A stretch of 64,000 nucleotides of DNA from NCBI GenBank assembly GCA_022579005.1, contig MU401482.1:80273-144272 (forward strand), written 5' to 3'. The first letter of the stretch is position 1, and every line of letters starts with the position of its first letter. The stretch comes from Poronia punctata (Eukaryota > Ascomycota > Sordariomycetes > Xylariales > Xylariaceae). The notes under the pieces are model-generated. The model searched no databases. It saw only the letters and a program-made list of their open reading frames with translations, and had not been told where the DNA came from. Positions 11,513 through 23,594 of this stretch are shown in pieces. Position numbers and translations under genes: made by a program.

Positions 11513-12294
11513 TCACGCCTTAACATTCCGCATAGCACTCTCCGTCAGCATCCGAACATACCACTCATGCAGGAAGACAATCTTGGGCGGGATCGAATGC
11601 GCAGCGGCACCCTCGACCTTGGGGGCCGAGCTGCTGAACAAAGCCGACTTGAAATGGAAGACGGCGTGCTGCTGTTCAGGATCGATACGGGCACTGAGGA
11701 AGATGAGACCGTCCGACTTGCGCAAGCCCGGTTCAAGCGGGGACCCGCCGCATCGGACGACGATCTCGTCCCCCACATTCTCGACGACCTCGAAGTGGTT
11801 TGAGAACCGCAATCCTTTGTCGAATTTGGATACCGCCAGCTCCGACGTGTTCCAGAGGTTGTCGTCGGTTCCTGCGGGCTTGTCGTAGCGCTCTTGAATT
11901 TTGCTTTGGGCCCAGAATCCTAAAATTGCGAAGGTTATTATCAGTTCAACACTTGGAGGAGATGAAGTGGTTGGTTGGTTGGTTGGTTGACATGTCACAT
12001 ACCCCATCGACTCCACACGCCTCGGCAGAACTCGAGCGTGAGTGCCCTCTCGTCATTGCGCAGCTCCGGACGGATCTTGCTCAGCGGCACCACCTTGATG
12101 ACGTCGTCCTTGAGAGCCGGGTTTTCCCTCGGATTAAATTTTGCCCAGGTCTTCGTCTTGAACATCTGGTCGTCCTTGGTCAAAGGTACGAAGCTCGTGG
12201 CACCCAGTAGATAGGCCATCCCAGCACCGACACCGGCAGCACCGCCTCCGACGCCCCAGAGGCCAGTTAACATTGCTGTCCTTAAGATTCCCAT
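11513..12294 (-). CDS. Conserved fungal protein of unknown function with N-terminal hydrophobic segment
   Basis: Two exons, complement(12003..12294) and complement(11513..11919), about 232 residues; 83-nt intron (donor GTATGT, acceptor TTTTAG). The splice gives FCRGVWSRWG-FWAQSKIQERY, in frame at phase 1. The N-terminus MGILRTAMLTGLWGVGGG and the following Gly/Ala stretch form one hydrophobic anchor. Further blocks are VVPLSKIRPEL, HFEVVE, VVRCGGSP and a C-terminal HEWYVRMLTESAMRNV. I recall this pattern as a widespread uncharacterised family in filamentous ascomycetes, with no catalytic motif visible. A membrane-anchored or mitochondrial location is possible from the N-terminus. The intron contains a GGTT microsatellite. 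Confidence 0.72.
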
Positions 12295-13804
12295 TTTGTC
12301 TAGGTATGAACGAAGACTATATCGCCTTGTGATATGAGGATACGGAACTGAATAAGACGGGGCCGCGGGTCCGTTGAGTCTAACCTTGGGTATTTCCCGC
12401 TTCGTGATGTTGAATGATCCAGCCGGATGATTAATGAAATAACTGGGGCCGGCTAATTATATCCGAAATTGAATTAGGACGATTTTGAGCATCGAGCGAT
12501 CACAGCGGACTTGGATGGGGGAAATTTGAAGACGACTCTTCAAATATGAGACTGTATATTTACGTGGAAGTAGGTTTACGGTTCCTTGTTCAACATACAG
12601 ATCCCCCCTAGTCGCCTACATTACCCATCCGCGCATATTCAGACTGAATAGCTGGGAGGAACCGTGGATGAGCGGGCCCATCCGTTGGGGCCATAAATGG
12701 GGGTCATTACGAGTAGAATACATGTTTCTCTTGAAGAGTCGTAGTTGCAGTAAAATAACCCGGACCAGGGAAGGGGCGGGAGTTGAAGTCACGGTGTAAG
12801 CATAGAATATGCCAAAATGTTTGTTCATTACAAAACGTTGATGGAGGTATATAGATATCTTCTTATTAAACCATCGTCCATACAACTGAAAATACAAGCA
12901 AAATCACGTAGGTATATATATATATGACTGCCTCCAAAAAGTAAAACCTGCGCAAATTGGCAAGATATCACTCAAAGAAAGAATTGGACAGCAATCACAG
13001 ATTTATTCTAGCACGCAAATATGACCGACAATAAGTGGGATGCCTACACTCGGTTGATTAATCGTGCAAAAAGTGTAAAGAAGAAAGGAAAAGACCAAGG
13101 CAAGATTGCGAGAAGCTCTCGCCCTAAAAGAAGTCTGCATTACGGTCACGTGATTTCTCATTTCCAGCCACTCTGCACCAGCCCCCGATGTTTTAACATT
13201 ATTCCAATTTTCTCAATCAGTGGGGACATACTTTTCTTCTCATTACCTTTTCTCTCTCTCTCTCTTTATTTTCTTCAACCTTTCTTTTCATCCTGTACAA
13301 TGTTTTCCAATAACAAAACATCTGGCTTTTACTCTAATGGAGTGATTGAAATATAGCCAGCAAGCGCGGTAAGACTAAATCATCAGCTTCTATTTTTTCT
13401 TCCTATTATCATGATTTTCAAAGCCATTCGGCCCATCCACAAGATAAAACTCTTCCCGCGACCTCTCAATGCGCAGGAGGTGTGATTCGGTATTTTTATC
13501 GTTCGTAGTGGAAGAATGAACAAGGGTCTAGACAACCCGTCCGATCCACCCTGCTGTCGTAGATCCCAGTGCGACAGCAGGACTAATTCAGGACAGACAA
13601 TCCTCCATAAATATGCCTGGTTCTGATTCTGATGGCGATGTCGACGAAGCGCAATTGTAGTTTTCTCGTTGTAACCGGCGGACCTTGGATTTTGGATAGT
13701 ACATTTCCAATAGCTAGGTTTACCTATGTACACACGTACCTGCCGAGTGACTGGAAATGGGTTTCCGAAAGATTGCTGGCCAACAGCAGCAATCATGACT
13801 CTCT
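12295..13804. other. Gene-free stretch
   Basis: 1.5 kb between two minus-strand genes. It holds a TACGAGTA octamer at 12708, TATATATA near 12915 and a CT-rich tract at 13250-13280. Open frames at 12616-12897 and 13021-13356 lack domain signals. The part next to 12294 should be the promoter of the preceding gene. Confidence 0.45.
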
Positions 13805-14794
13805 TCACGGATCCCCAGGTGATCCATCATCGGCATTGATATCAAACTCGGGAATCAGATCCCCACGCGCTCTATCTAGATTCCCCGGGAAGCCATCATC
13901 CGTGAGCGCGAAATGGGCGTCGCCAAAATCGTGCGCAACTAGCGCATCGCGGAGCTCTGTACTGGGGAAGCCATTCCACGACACCAGAGCGCCGAGGAAC
14001 CACTCACCCGTGTCGTTCTCGATATTGTCGTCGTCTTCGTTGGCGAACCGGAAGGCATGCGACCCGAGCCCGTCCTTGTGATAGACCATCTTCGGGTGTG
14101 TCCCCTCCCAACGGACGTCGCTGGCGGCCCTGATGTCGTAATCCCCGTGCGCCGAGGCCGCCACGTACTTGGCCTCTCCGTCCTGTGCCCAGACGGCTAT
14201 GTGTTCCCAGTCGTTGGAGTGTCCGAAATCAATAGGTACATTTCCCAGGACGACACTGTTGGAATAATCAGCATTTCGATAGTGATAGGTCGGCTGCGTT
14301 GTTTAAAAGCCCCCTCCCCCCAAAATGGTATTTCACATACTCTTTCTCAAAGTAATAGTCGTAAAGATAGGCACACCAGCCATTATTGCACCGTGCTCGG
14401 GAATAAACATTGTTATTCTGCAAGTCGGACAAGTCGTGGCAGTCGGAAGAGAGGCCGACATTATTATGTGGCAAGCCCGGGTTAATAGTGCCGTCGGGTC
14501 CGATAGCTGGAGTGTTATAGCAGCTATCGGTGTCGAAATCCATGGCAGGCTGGAACCTTTATTTTCCCGATTTACAATTGTTAGAAAAATCCAATTCGAC
14601 TTGTATATATATATAATATCCTTTATCCATGTCTACGAGAGTACATACTTCAGATCGTCAGCCGTGGCTTTCTGGGGCAACGCCTGGGGAGGATCTCTAG
14701 TTGCCAGCTTGATCTTGAGCTTGACAGGGGAGGCATCGGTAGCTATGGCGAGCAATGCGACGACGACGCATGTCGCGGCCGCGAATCTCGGCAT
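13805..14794 (-). CDS. NLP family (NPP1-like necrosis-inducing) secreted protein, variant heptapeptide
   Basis: Three exons, complement(14649..14794), complement(14341..14556) and complement(13805..14255), about 270 residues. Both introns have GTATGT donors and the frames close without breaks. The first about 21 residues form a signal peptide (hydrophobic VVVALLAIA core). NLP-family blocks follow: FQPAMDFDTDSCY, NNNVYSR, CNNGWCAYLYDYYFEKD. The calcium-binding/active heptapeptide region, canonically GHRHDWE, reads GHSNDWE here, followed by HIAVW; further on come VAASAHGDY and HPKMVYHKDG. NLPs are secreted proteins that bind plant sphingolipids and can cause necrosis, but many members, especially with altered heptapeptides, are not cytotoxic (family knowledge). 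Activity cannot be judged from sequence. The gene appears intact, with no frameshift or premature stop. Confidence 0.85.
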
Positions 14795-15892
14795 CTTTTT
14801 GTCTGAGAAAGTAAGTAGCCTTGACTAACTCTTGTCTTGATGGAGGCTAAAGACGAATGGGAATATTTAGGTACGATGTTTGCGTCTTATATACCTACCT
14901 AGTCAAGGGTCCGCTCAGCGTTCCATCCTTCGGCATAAAATAAATAAATCCTCCAAGAACCCTCCCTCACTCACTCACTCACTTACCAAGCATTTTCTGG
15001 CCCGCCTTCCTCTTAAGGTAACGCATGGAACTCTCAATTCCAAGGCAATACGAATCACACCTAACCTCAATAACCTACACGTACACGTGCATTTTACCTG
15101 AAACAGGTATGATCGGCGGCAACACGGCCTCCGGAGTCCGAAAGGGTTTATAAATGACAAAAACGTCCTTATATACTCGTACGTCGGGAACTTTCAAATA
15201 AAAGAAAAATATCTAAGTCAGGCTTCCCCCCCGGACAGTGAGCGTCTGAAGCGAAACGACGCCATGAAAAACTCGCTCGCTTGGGATAGATGCCACGTGC
15301 CGACGTCGGACGACACGACCTAAGCGATAAATGTTACATGCATGCATGCATCTTCCATCTATATATCCGGCTGTCGTGGACGGTGTTGCATACTAAGAAA
15401 CGAATTAAATTAACCTTCAGGGAGAATTCCGCACGGCACACAACTCAGTTGGGTGACCAGGTAAGTAAGTAAGTAAGTAGGGTCAAATGAATACCGTACA
15501 CGACATGCTTCTTTTGTTTGGAGGATGTTCACTTCCGAAATGGAATATACATATACATACGAAAAGTATCTGTGTATTATTCAAAACATGGGAAGTGGAA
15601 AAAAAAGAAAAGCTAAAGGATATCCTGATGGACAATACAATATAAACCGCTCGCTGCGCCTGTCTGCATGCATGCTATTGAATCGGTGTGATCAACAAGG
15701 TAGGTACCTAGTGACTAAGGTGATGAGCGCTTGGTATCATTCTTGAGTATGACAAAACTTGTTGGGAAAAATCAACAAACAAAAAAAAGAGGATAAAAAG
15801 GGGGAGAGGGTATCATGAGGACGCATGCGCCGCACACAAAACGTAGTAAACCTAGAGTATCGCTATTCGCCCAATCATCACATCACATCACA
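14795..15892. other. Gene-free stretch
   Basis: 1.1 kb between the NLP gene start and the amidotransferase gene end. It holds a TACTCGTA at 15174, a CATG-repeat near 15339, a GTAA microsatellite at 15461-15478 and a CATCA repeat near 15876-15898 running into the next gene. It probably includes the NLP promoter on its left side. No gene is supported. Confidence 0.45.
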
Positions 15893-17086
15893 TCACATCT
15901 TACTCGCCTTTTGACAAGACGACCCCTGACCCTGACCCTGACCCTGACCATCCCTCACCCATTGAAAAACGCGTCTCCAAACCATCTCACCGTCATGAGG
16001 CGTATCCATCATAGCCTGGAGACGCGTCCACGCCTTCTCATCACTGAGAGAGTCGAATCCGAACCAGCGGACCGAATCATGAAGACGTAACCGCGCCGTT
16101 TCCGAGTCCTTTTCAGGATGGCCTTGGAAAGTGAGGATATTTCCGCACTCGCTCAAGAGACACTGGTTGTCGTGTGCGAGTATGGAAAACTTTTCCGGCG
16201 CAATGGCTACCTCGCGACGATGGTGTTGCTGTAGCTTGAAGGATCCCAGGGCCGATACTTCGTGGAAGAAGTCGCACCCTTGACTTGTGAGGTTTACGGA
16301 TGCGACGCCCATCTAAGGTAGATAGTAGGTTAGTTAGTTAGTCCTCGAATATAATTTGTCACTACCTCACTCAAGTCTCGGTTGCATTGTATATATAGTA
16401 TAGTAATGACAGAAAAAAAAAACATTTCATCACAACTAGGAGAAAAGATGAAGAAAAAAAACTGTGGTCCCGTCGGTTCTAGGTTATGTCAGGTCAAGTC
16501 AACTTACCTCTGGAACCGGCGCATCGACGACCTTGCCACCGAAAAGACTACAGATGGTCTGATGACCCCAACAGATGCCCAGGAGCTTCTTGTGCGGGTG
16601 ATGGCGGACGAGGGAGCGGACGAAGTCGTGCACGTCGAGGATCCAGGGGTGCCGCTTTCGCGGGTCGACGTTGCCGCCGCCGAGGACGATGAGGTCGAAG
16701 TAATCCGGGTTGGGGAACTCGCCGGGCCGGTTGGCGGGTTCGTAGAACGCGAGCTGCGCGTCGGGGGCCACGGCGCCTATGGTGCGCTGGTACGACGCGC
16801 GGATCGCCGGCAATATGCGCGACCGGTACGAGTTTAGCAGTACGGCGATGCGCAGGGGGGGGCGCTGTTCCTCCTCTGTCCCCGTCCCTGTCCCCGTCCC
16901 TCCTTTTGCTGAGGAGGAGTCGCGTCCTGTCACTGTCTGCTTCTCCTGTCCCCCGACTAGGTCCGAGTTGTTGTCAAGGTTCTCCCCACGGCCTTTCTGT
17001 TGTTGTTGGCGGCATCGGGAGGATTCATAATCATGGCTGGTGGAGTTGCTAGAGGCCATGACGCCATAGGTACAGGGAAGCAACAT
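15893..17086 (-). CDS. Class I glutamine amidotransferase-like protein
   Basis: Two exons, complement(16508..17086) and complement(15893..16312), about 332 residues; donor GTAAGT, acceptor CTTAG. The class I amidotransferase triad is present: nucleophile Cys at about 172 in GICWGHQ, and His about 258 with Glu about 260 in QGHPEKD. The first about 80 residues are low-complexity (Q-, S- and GT-repeats) and not part of the fold. A Gly/Gln repeat (GQGQGQGQG) ends the protein. Stand-alone members of this fold hydrolyse glutamine or gamma-glutamyl compounds; the closest known layout is the yeast YLR126C type, whose substrate I cannot name. Start: ATG at 17086 with CACC before it; a second ATG at 17059 is also well placed and would give 323 residues. 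Confidence 0.85.
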
Positions 17087-20000
17087 GGTGAAATTACGGT
17101 TGTTGCAACTTGGGGAACACTGTCTGTTGAAGACAGTGTTATTGGGGGTATTATTTGTGCTGTTGAAGGCCTACGACCTTTTTTCGTGTCTCGTTGCGCG
17201 ATCAAAATAAGGTATGTAACCTAGGTAGATAAAGTTCTTATTTTTTGAGATTTTGGCGTAACAAGCCCAATCGGTACCAACCTACCTAGATGACGGTTCA
17301 GGTACAAAGTGTATGACGGTCTGGACCACGGGAATTACAGCTGGTAGGTACACGTACAAATAGGTACTCTGTTTAGGTAAGGTACTTACGTCACAAGACG
17401 TGCAGAAGTCAAACGGACCAATCGGCTTGGTCTTTCCACTTTTTCTTTCCCCTTTCCCTTTTCCCTTTCCCAAGAGGAAGATGGTGTGTTACTTGGCGCT
17501 AAACACACTTTAGCTTCCGTTGACGAAATAAGCCAAAAGCATCTTTCTCGTGGCTCCACGGAACACTCTGCCGTGTGTGCCAGTGCCTGCCAGGCTAGAG
17601 TACGAGAGCCGATTTGGAAATCCCAAGTCTTATATATGGAAAGGTCGGGTCGTACCGGTCATGCAGGGTACAAACTGTCTGGCTTTTCTTGTCCTCTAAA
17701 TTATCTGGTAGTATGGAGGATGGTCGAGAATCGTATGTATCTTCGAGTCGGACGAAACAAAACGAAACGAAGCTAGGATACCGAAACTAGTCGGTCATCT
17801 TTCACCGTGGTCGAGGGATGTTTCTCTGTTTTCACCTTGACATGCCGTAATCTAACCTTCCCGGTTTGTATATACGAATAGAGAAAGAACCGTCGTTTGA
17901 AACCTCTTGTTGGTTTACCTATACGTCTTGGCCATATCTGACTCTGGTTGACTCGATGGACTCCCGCAACCGTTGCATTGTGTTGGAAGAGGAAATATAT
18001 ATACACTGTACGTATAATGCTCATGTTCCTTGGTATTCATACATGCATCCTCAAAAGACATACCTACTCGTACATCTCCAGCGCATTGTGGCGGTGCATC
18101 TTGGACAGGAAGACATGATGCATGTCAATATGCTTGAGACAAAGTTGGCTTTACTCGTACTCGTACAACGGTAGGGCTACATACATTTTTCTCGGAACAC
18201 AAAGCGCAACTCTTTGGTTATGTGGCTTGTCTGAATAAATAAATGTATGTATGTATGTATGTATGTATGTATAAATAACAACAAGGTGTCCCCCCTCATC
18301 GTCATCATCATCATCATCAAGACCGCCTGCCCGCCTGCCCGCCTGCCCGTGATGACATGGGGATACCACTGATCGTATATATCCTAGCTAGGTAAGTAGT
18401 CACAAATCTTATAAAAACAAAGGCTACACTAGACTAAGAGGCTGGTATGTATAATGATATGTTAAGTATCTAGTCTATCTACGTGTACGATAGATTGTGG
18501 GAAAAAAAGGCTTTGGACTAAGCCCAAAAACCCACCAAATTTGATAAGTGATAGAAATTCTCGTACCGTCAGGGTTCCTGTTATTATTATTTAAAGTATT
18601 ATTTTCCTACTCTCAAGGTATACAGATTCAAAGAACAAGAGATAAACGGCGTAAATAAAAAGTATGGATATATAACCAACAAATTGGTCGGCAGTATAAA
18701 CAGACAAGAAGAGAAAGAGTAACACAGTGCCGCTTAAAACATTCATCTTTTCTTAACCGTTTTCAACCGCCCCCCCCCCCCCCCCCCCAAACGGACGAAA
18801 GAAGAAAAAAGGGTAACGGTCCTTGATCGGAGGTTGGAATTCAAGAATCGGTTTGGGAAAGGAAGAAAGAAAGAAAGAAGAAAAAAAAGCATCGAGGGTT
18901 TATTCATTTCTTTGTTGTTCTGCACTCGAGTCCAAAAACTCCCGTCCCGTATAGAAATACAAAAAGCTTACCGAGCCCGTGGCTGACTTGTGTGCGTCTT
19001 ATCAGATAGGTAGGGTACATGTCCTCGACAGGAAAAGAAGTCGGTAGGTAGCCAATATCAGACACAACATGCTACACAAACTGCATTGCGTGAACATCAC
19101 CTCAACAGCGCCGCGCCGCACCGGGGAGTCATCCCGCCTGCCCGGTTCTCGGAAGAAAGGCATAAGGTTAGAGTCTTTTTTTTTGGGGGGGGGGAATGGG
19201 GGTTTGTCGTCTTACTCCCCTTTCTAATAGGCAAAGATTTTGAATTTTGGTAGAAAAGATGTTGTGGTAGAGAAATGGGCTACCACGTGCAGGTAAACTC
19301 GACAATGTCTTACGAATACCTAACCTAGCGAAAAGAAGCCACCACATATACAGACGACCTAGGATAACAGAGGGGCATACTAGATAATGTAGGTAAGGTA
19401 ACTAGATAGAGAGTCGATAGAGAGTCGAGAAGGGGGCGGTCCCTAACGATAACACCGACATGTCTTGTCTTGTCTTGGGGGGGAAGGGGCGTGTGAAATA
19501 AATGTTTGCAACGTGCAGCAAGGGGGTTGGTAGTTTCTCTCCCACGTCACACCGTTTTTGACCTCTAGTTAAACCCTTGCTCCTATACCTACTCGACCCC
19601 CCACTTCCACTACGCTTTTTGTAGTTCCTGCAAGTCAAGAAACATACTCCCTCCCCCCTCCCCCCTCCCCCCCAGGCCGTCATAAGGGCGGCGGTCTCCT
19701 GTCAGACAGACATGCTGATTCGAGCCCTACAAAAAAGGTAGCGGGCCCTGCAGCAATGTCTGTAAACGGCTAACCCTTCACGGGGAGACTCTGGGGCTCC
19801 CGGGATCAAGGACCCAAGATCGATCGACATGTCGCCTATCATTTTGATCGCGGTAGATTTCCTCGACCGGGGGCTTGATGGCGGTACGAGGGACGCCTCG
19901 CCGTTCGTAACAGCTCAGATACATCATATGCATTTACAGAAGAGGAAGATACTGGAAGCCACTGCATTTGATAGGCCAACTGACTGGGGATGTGTACTGG

Positions 20001-21721
20001 GAGAAGGAGAAGAAGGAGAGGGGTAGAGGTAGGGGGAGAATATATTAATGGAGCACTATACACCTCCTCTTCCTTTTTACTATCTAGGTAGGTAGTCCCC
20101 AACGTACCGAGCAAGTCTAGATCTAGAATACGACACCGGTTATCGATCGAATTAACGGAGGGGACGGAGATCTAGGCAGGCAGGGATGATGTGTATGCGG
20201 AAAACCGGGTTGGGTCGTAGCCTACCTTGGGTATTTAATCGACATCAGGCCGTTGGTGTCGTTGGCTCCGTTAGGGTTTGAAAGCGTGAAGCTAGCATAT
20301 GCGGATGGCCGTTCTGACGCTGGCCGGTTGGTCACGCATAATAAACCTGTACTCATGACACTCTTGCATCTACCGAAAGTTTTGGTTTTGGGGGAGAAGA
20401 TGGACTGACGATGGGTTTTATGATACCATGCAACCAATGCCCTAATCTTGGACTATCGCCAGATTTTCTGTTCTGTGGCCGTGGCGGTGTGTAATGTGGT
20501 TAAGGGGGGGCAGTCTCGGCTACACTGAATGGATCCAACTGTAGCTCAACTGCCGTGATCGCACGTCGGCTGCATATCAGGGGCCATCAGCGGTAAAATT
20601 CCCTTTTTTTTTCTTTCGTCTTTTTTTCTCTTTTCCCCTTGTCCAGAGGGGAAGAAAATTCGATCCTGTTGCACCCGTCTCTTGAAGAGATTATTTTTCC
20701 CCATCAAAGAGGGGATTTTGCCTAGGGTAGCGTTCGAATAGGTATCTGTGTATGTGTGACAGGAGCCGCATCAGGCTTGAGTACAGGGTCAACCCTAGGC
20801 ATTTTCACAACGACTTCCCACTGACCTCCCACAGTGTCACTGAAAGAAAAGGATCGAGTTAGAGGAGCAACAAGCCGAGAAAGGAAAGGGAAAAAAAAGA
20901 ATACCTTTTGCCCTGCTGGTAGTCGGTTTGGGTAGCCGCCCTTCCCCCCCTATTACGGTATCGAGACAGACCTGCTTCCCGAGCATCCACTTTCATCTCT
21001 TGCGCTCCACTCAATTCGAAGCTTCCGGCATGTCAAAATCATAGTACTCGCTTCACCAGGATATGAAAGTAGTCGACCTGGAGAGCGAGCCCGGGAAGGG
21101 ACGACAGGGTGGTCGTGACGAGTATTAGAAACAGCGTTTTCCTCTCCAGGCCCGTGGCGGTTTGCCTCTACTATCTTGTCCTTTTGCAACCACCCCAGGC
21201 TTATTTCCGACCCGTTGGCTCTTCTCATTGTTCTCTCGCAGCTAGAGTCCTATCCCAAACACCACGGATGCTTTGAGCAAGATTATACCTTTCTCAAACC
21301 GACGACAGTCTCAGTCCCCCGCTTTTCCCCCTCTGTACTGACCTTAAACGTATCGCCCAAACGCCGGCAACGCCTAACCTGAAGTGCTGGTAAAGTGGCA
21401 GTGGGAAATACGATAGCCATTTGCGTAAACCACCAGCGTGGAAAGCTTGACCTTGGGTTCTGAAAGGTGTATAGGCCCGGCTGCGGTTCTTGAGTCATCT
21501 TCGGGAGCCCGCACTAGTGCATCACATGAACTTGTGTTGCTGACCGCTAGGCTTCCTCTGCAAGGCTACCCAACATTCCTGCCAGAGTTCAGAGCGGGGT
21601 CATCGACCACGTCTGCTGGCCGCATCCTATAACGCACGAGGCCGAGAGAAAAGCGGCGGTGAACGTCGAAGCGTAAGAGGCCAGGATACAAAGAGGGGGT
21701 CCGACGAGACAGGCTTCAAAG
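17087..21721. other. 4.6-kb gene-free stretch with microsatellites and a C19 tract
   Basis: No coding sequence recognised on either strand. Contents: TACTCGTA octamers at 18065, 18152 and 18158; a GTAT microsatellite at about 18243-18272; ATC and CGCC short repeats at 18300-18350; C19 at 18770-18788; G-rich and C-rich runs near 19183 and 19650; pyrimidine tracts near 20605-20640. The open frames are short and composition-driven. The right end should contain the promoter of the Myb-like gene. Confidence 0.45.
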
Positions 21722-23394
21722 ATGTTTGATAACAGGTCAACGCAACCTCTCCTTGCCCACCCCGTCTCGAATTTCCCTCAAAGCCGCCCTCTAGAGGAGT
21801 TCCAAGCCGCCAGACAACCCGAAGAAGATTATTATTTGCCCTACTTCCAACGCAGCTTGCTAAACGGTGCCGGGTATCGTTTAGAGCAAGACTACCACAG
21901 ACACCTGTCTCAGCGAGCATTACACCAAGCCATGGTCGACCAAGCCATGTATCAACATCATGATATCGAAGGCGTCGACGACCTTTACCCTGTATGAACG
22001 AACCCCCTTTTTCATACCCCAAAAAGATGTAAAAATGTGAGGACTCACAGTATCAGCCGTGTGCTGACACTCATCTCAGCAGCTTAGCGAATACTACGGC
22101 GAGACCTACCCTATGGTAGACATGGGTATGGCAAACGCCAGGGGTCAAACGACTTCTGGGTTTGTCTCACTCGCACATTGCGGGAGAGATGGTGGTTCGA
22201 GTCAACCACAATACAGCAACAAGGCGAGCCCGGGAAATTGGCCAGTGTTTTTCCATGGCCACCCGACTGCAAACGCCTACGCACAAGACTTGCCGGCCGG
22301 TTATTCCCAGCCACAGTTCCAGCGCCTCCCCTATCAGGTCGCTGGCCCGGGCAATCCCAACATGGATGTGGTGTATCAATCCAGCCCTAGTTTGAGATTA
22401 TCGCCTGGGCCCTGTTTCGCCAGGCCAGACTTCACAGAGCCAGACGAATATGGCCATGTCAGCCCTGCTCCCCTTAACAGCAGCTTCTCGTCGGCCACGT
22501 CAATGCCAGGACTTGAAGGACACGAGTGGATAAACCCGGTCACCATATCGCCCAAGATGCTTCGTATCAATCCATCCCCGACGCCCAAGTCCTCATCCGA
22601 GTCACTAGGCATCGAGCATGACCAGGGCATCCGAGTTTCTGCACTGGACGAGCAAGGAACGCGCACTGCACTCCCCACAAAATGCTGGAACCAAGAGGCG
22701 AGCCAGACGCTACCGTTGAGGAGTTCGGACCGTAGAGACCGCAAAGAATTACCCACGCAGTCCGTCGAGTCCCATTTCGCAGCCTCGCCGTCTCGCAAGG
22801 TGGCGCCTTCGAAAGGCAAGGGGGGGGTATATCCACACCAAAGTCACGTGTCGGTGCTTCGCCCTTTGGACGTAGCTGTTCCAAAAACCCTCTCTGACAC
22901 ATACCCATCAGAACGAGACGAGAGCCCGGCAGAAACGGTGGCTGGGAGTTCTGGCGATGCTGAACGAAAGAGCAAAGACCAACTCCTAATAGATTTAAGA
23001 CGAGCAGGCTTCCCATATCGAGACATTCGCATTCGCGGCCAGTACCCCGAGGCCGAGTCGACACTGCGCGGACGCTTCCGCACTTTGACTAAAGCAAAAC
23101 ACGAGCGTGTGAGGAAACCTGAATGGAAGAGGAACGATGTAAGTCTAATCAATCGCCACCAACGTCTTTCCACCACCCCATCCTCACGAAGCAGCTTGAC
23201 TGATCGGCCGTCGACCCAAACAGGAGCGCTTACTAAAGACCGCCGTGACCAAGTATGGGAATACCAAAGGGGTGCCTTGGAAAAAGGTCGCCGCTTATAT
23301 CAAGGAGAACGGCGGCTCTTACCACTTTGGCAACGCAACCTGTCGGAAAAAATGGGATGAACTAAAGGAAGACGGGCAGGTGGAACTACCCTGA
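21722..23394 (+). CDS. Myb/SANT-like DNA-binding-type protein
   Basis: Three exons, 21722..21991, 22080..23138 and 23224..23394, about 499 residues. Intron 1: donor GTATGA, acceptor CTCAG followed by CAG, so a 3-nt acceptor shift is possible. Intron 2: donor GTAAGT, branch-like CTGAC/CTGAT, acceptor AACAG. The N-terminal about 280 residues are Q-, P- and S-rich and disordered, as in transcription factors. The folded part is C-terminal: KDQLLIDLRRAGFPYRDI, STLRGRFRTL, then after the splice LLKTAVTKYG, PWKKVAAYI and CRKKWDEL. The spaced aromatics and basic residues resemble the Myb/SANT-like domains common in Sordariomycetes. A role in transcription is an inference from this layout; no target is evident. 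It ends 200 bp from the convergent AP4A phosphorylase gene. Confidence 0.8.
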
Positions 23395-23594
23395 TCGAAA
23401 CCAAGCCGACATCCATGGTTGAAGGGCACCTGGGCATACGAGGACGAAGTAATACGAGCGGTGGAAATGTAACAAAAGAGAGAAATCCGGCTGAAGATCG
23501 GGCACTAGTAGCTACTTACGGGGGGAAGCATCGTGTATTAGTCTGCTTTGGTATGTAGATAGCAACTTACGACCTCACGGTCCAATAATTCACG

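Noticed and set aside
13021..13356. 111-codon plus-strand frame between two genes
   Set aside because: Lys/Ser-rich start and Phe/Leu-rich end from a pyrimidine tract, no family similarity, no splice partners.
15920..15955. Telomere-like GACCCT repeats
   Set aside because: The unit is CCCTGA, not the fungal CCCTAA, and it encodes the Gly/Gln repeat at the end of the amidotransferase.
22197..22212. GGTTCGAGTC as a tRNA B-box
   Set aside because: It lies in the coding exon of the Myb-like protein and lacks the final CC and any arm structure.
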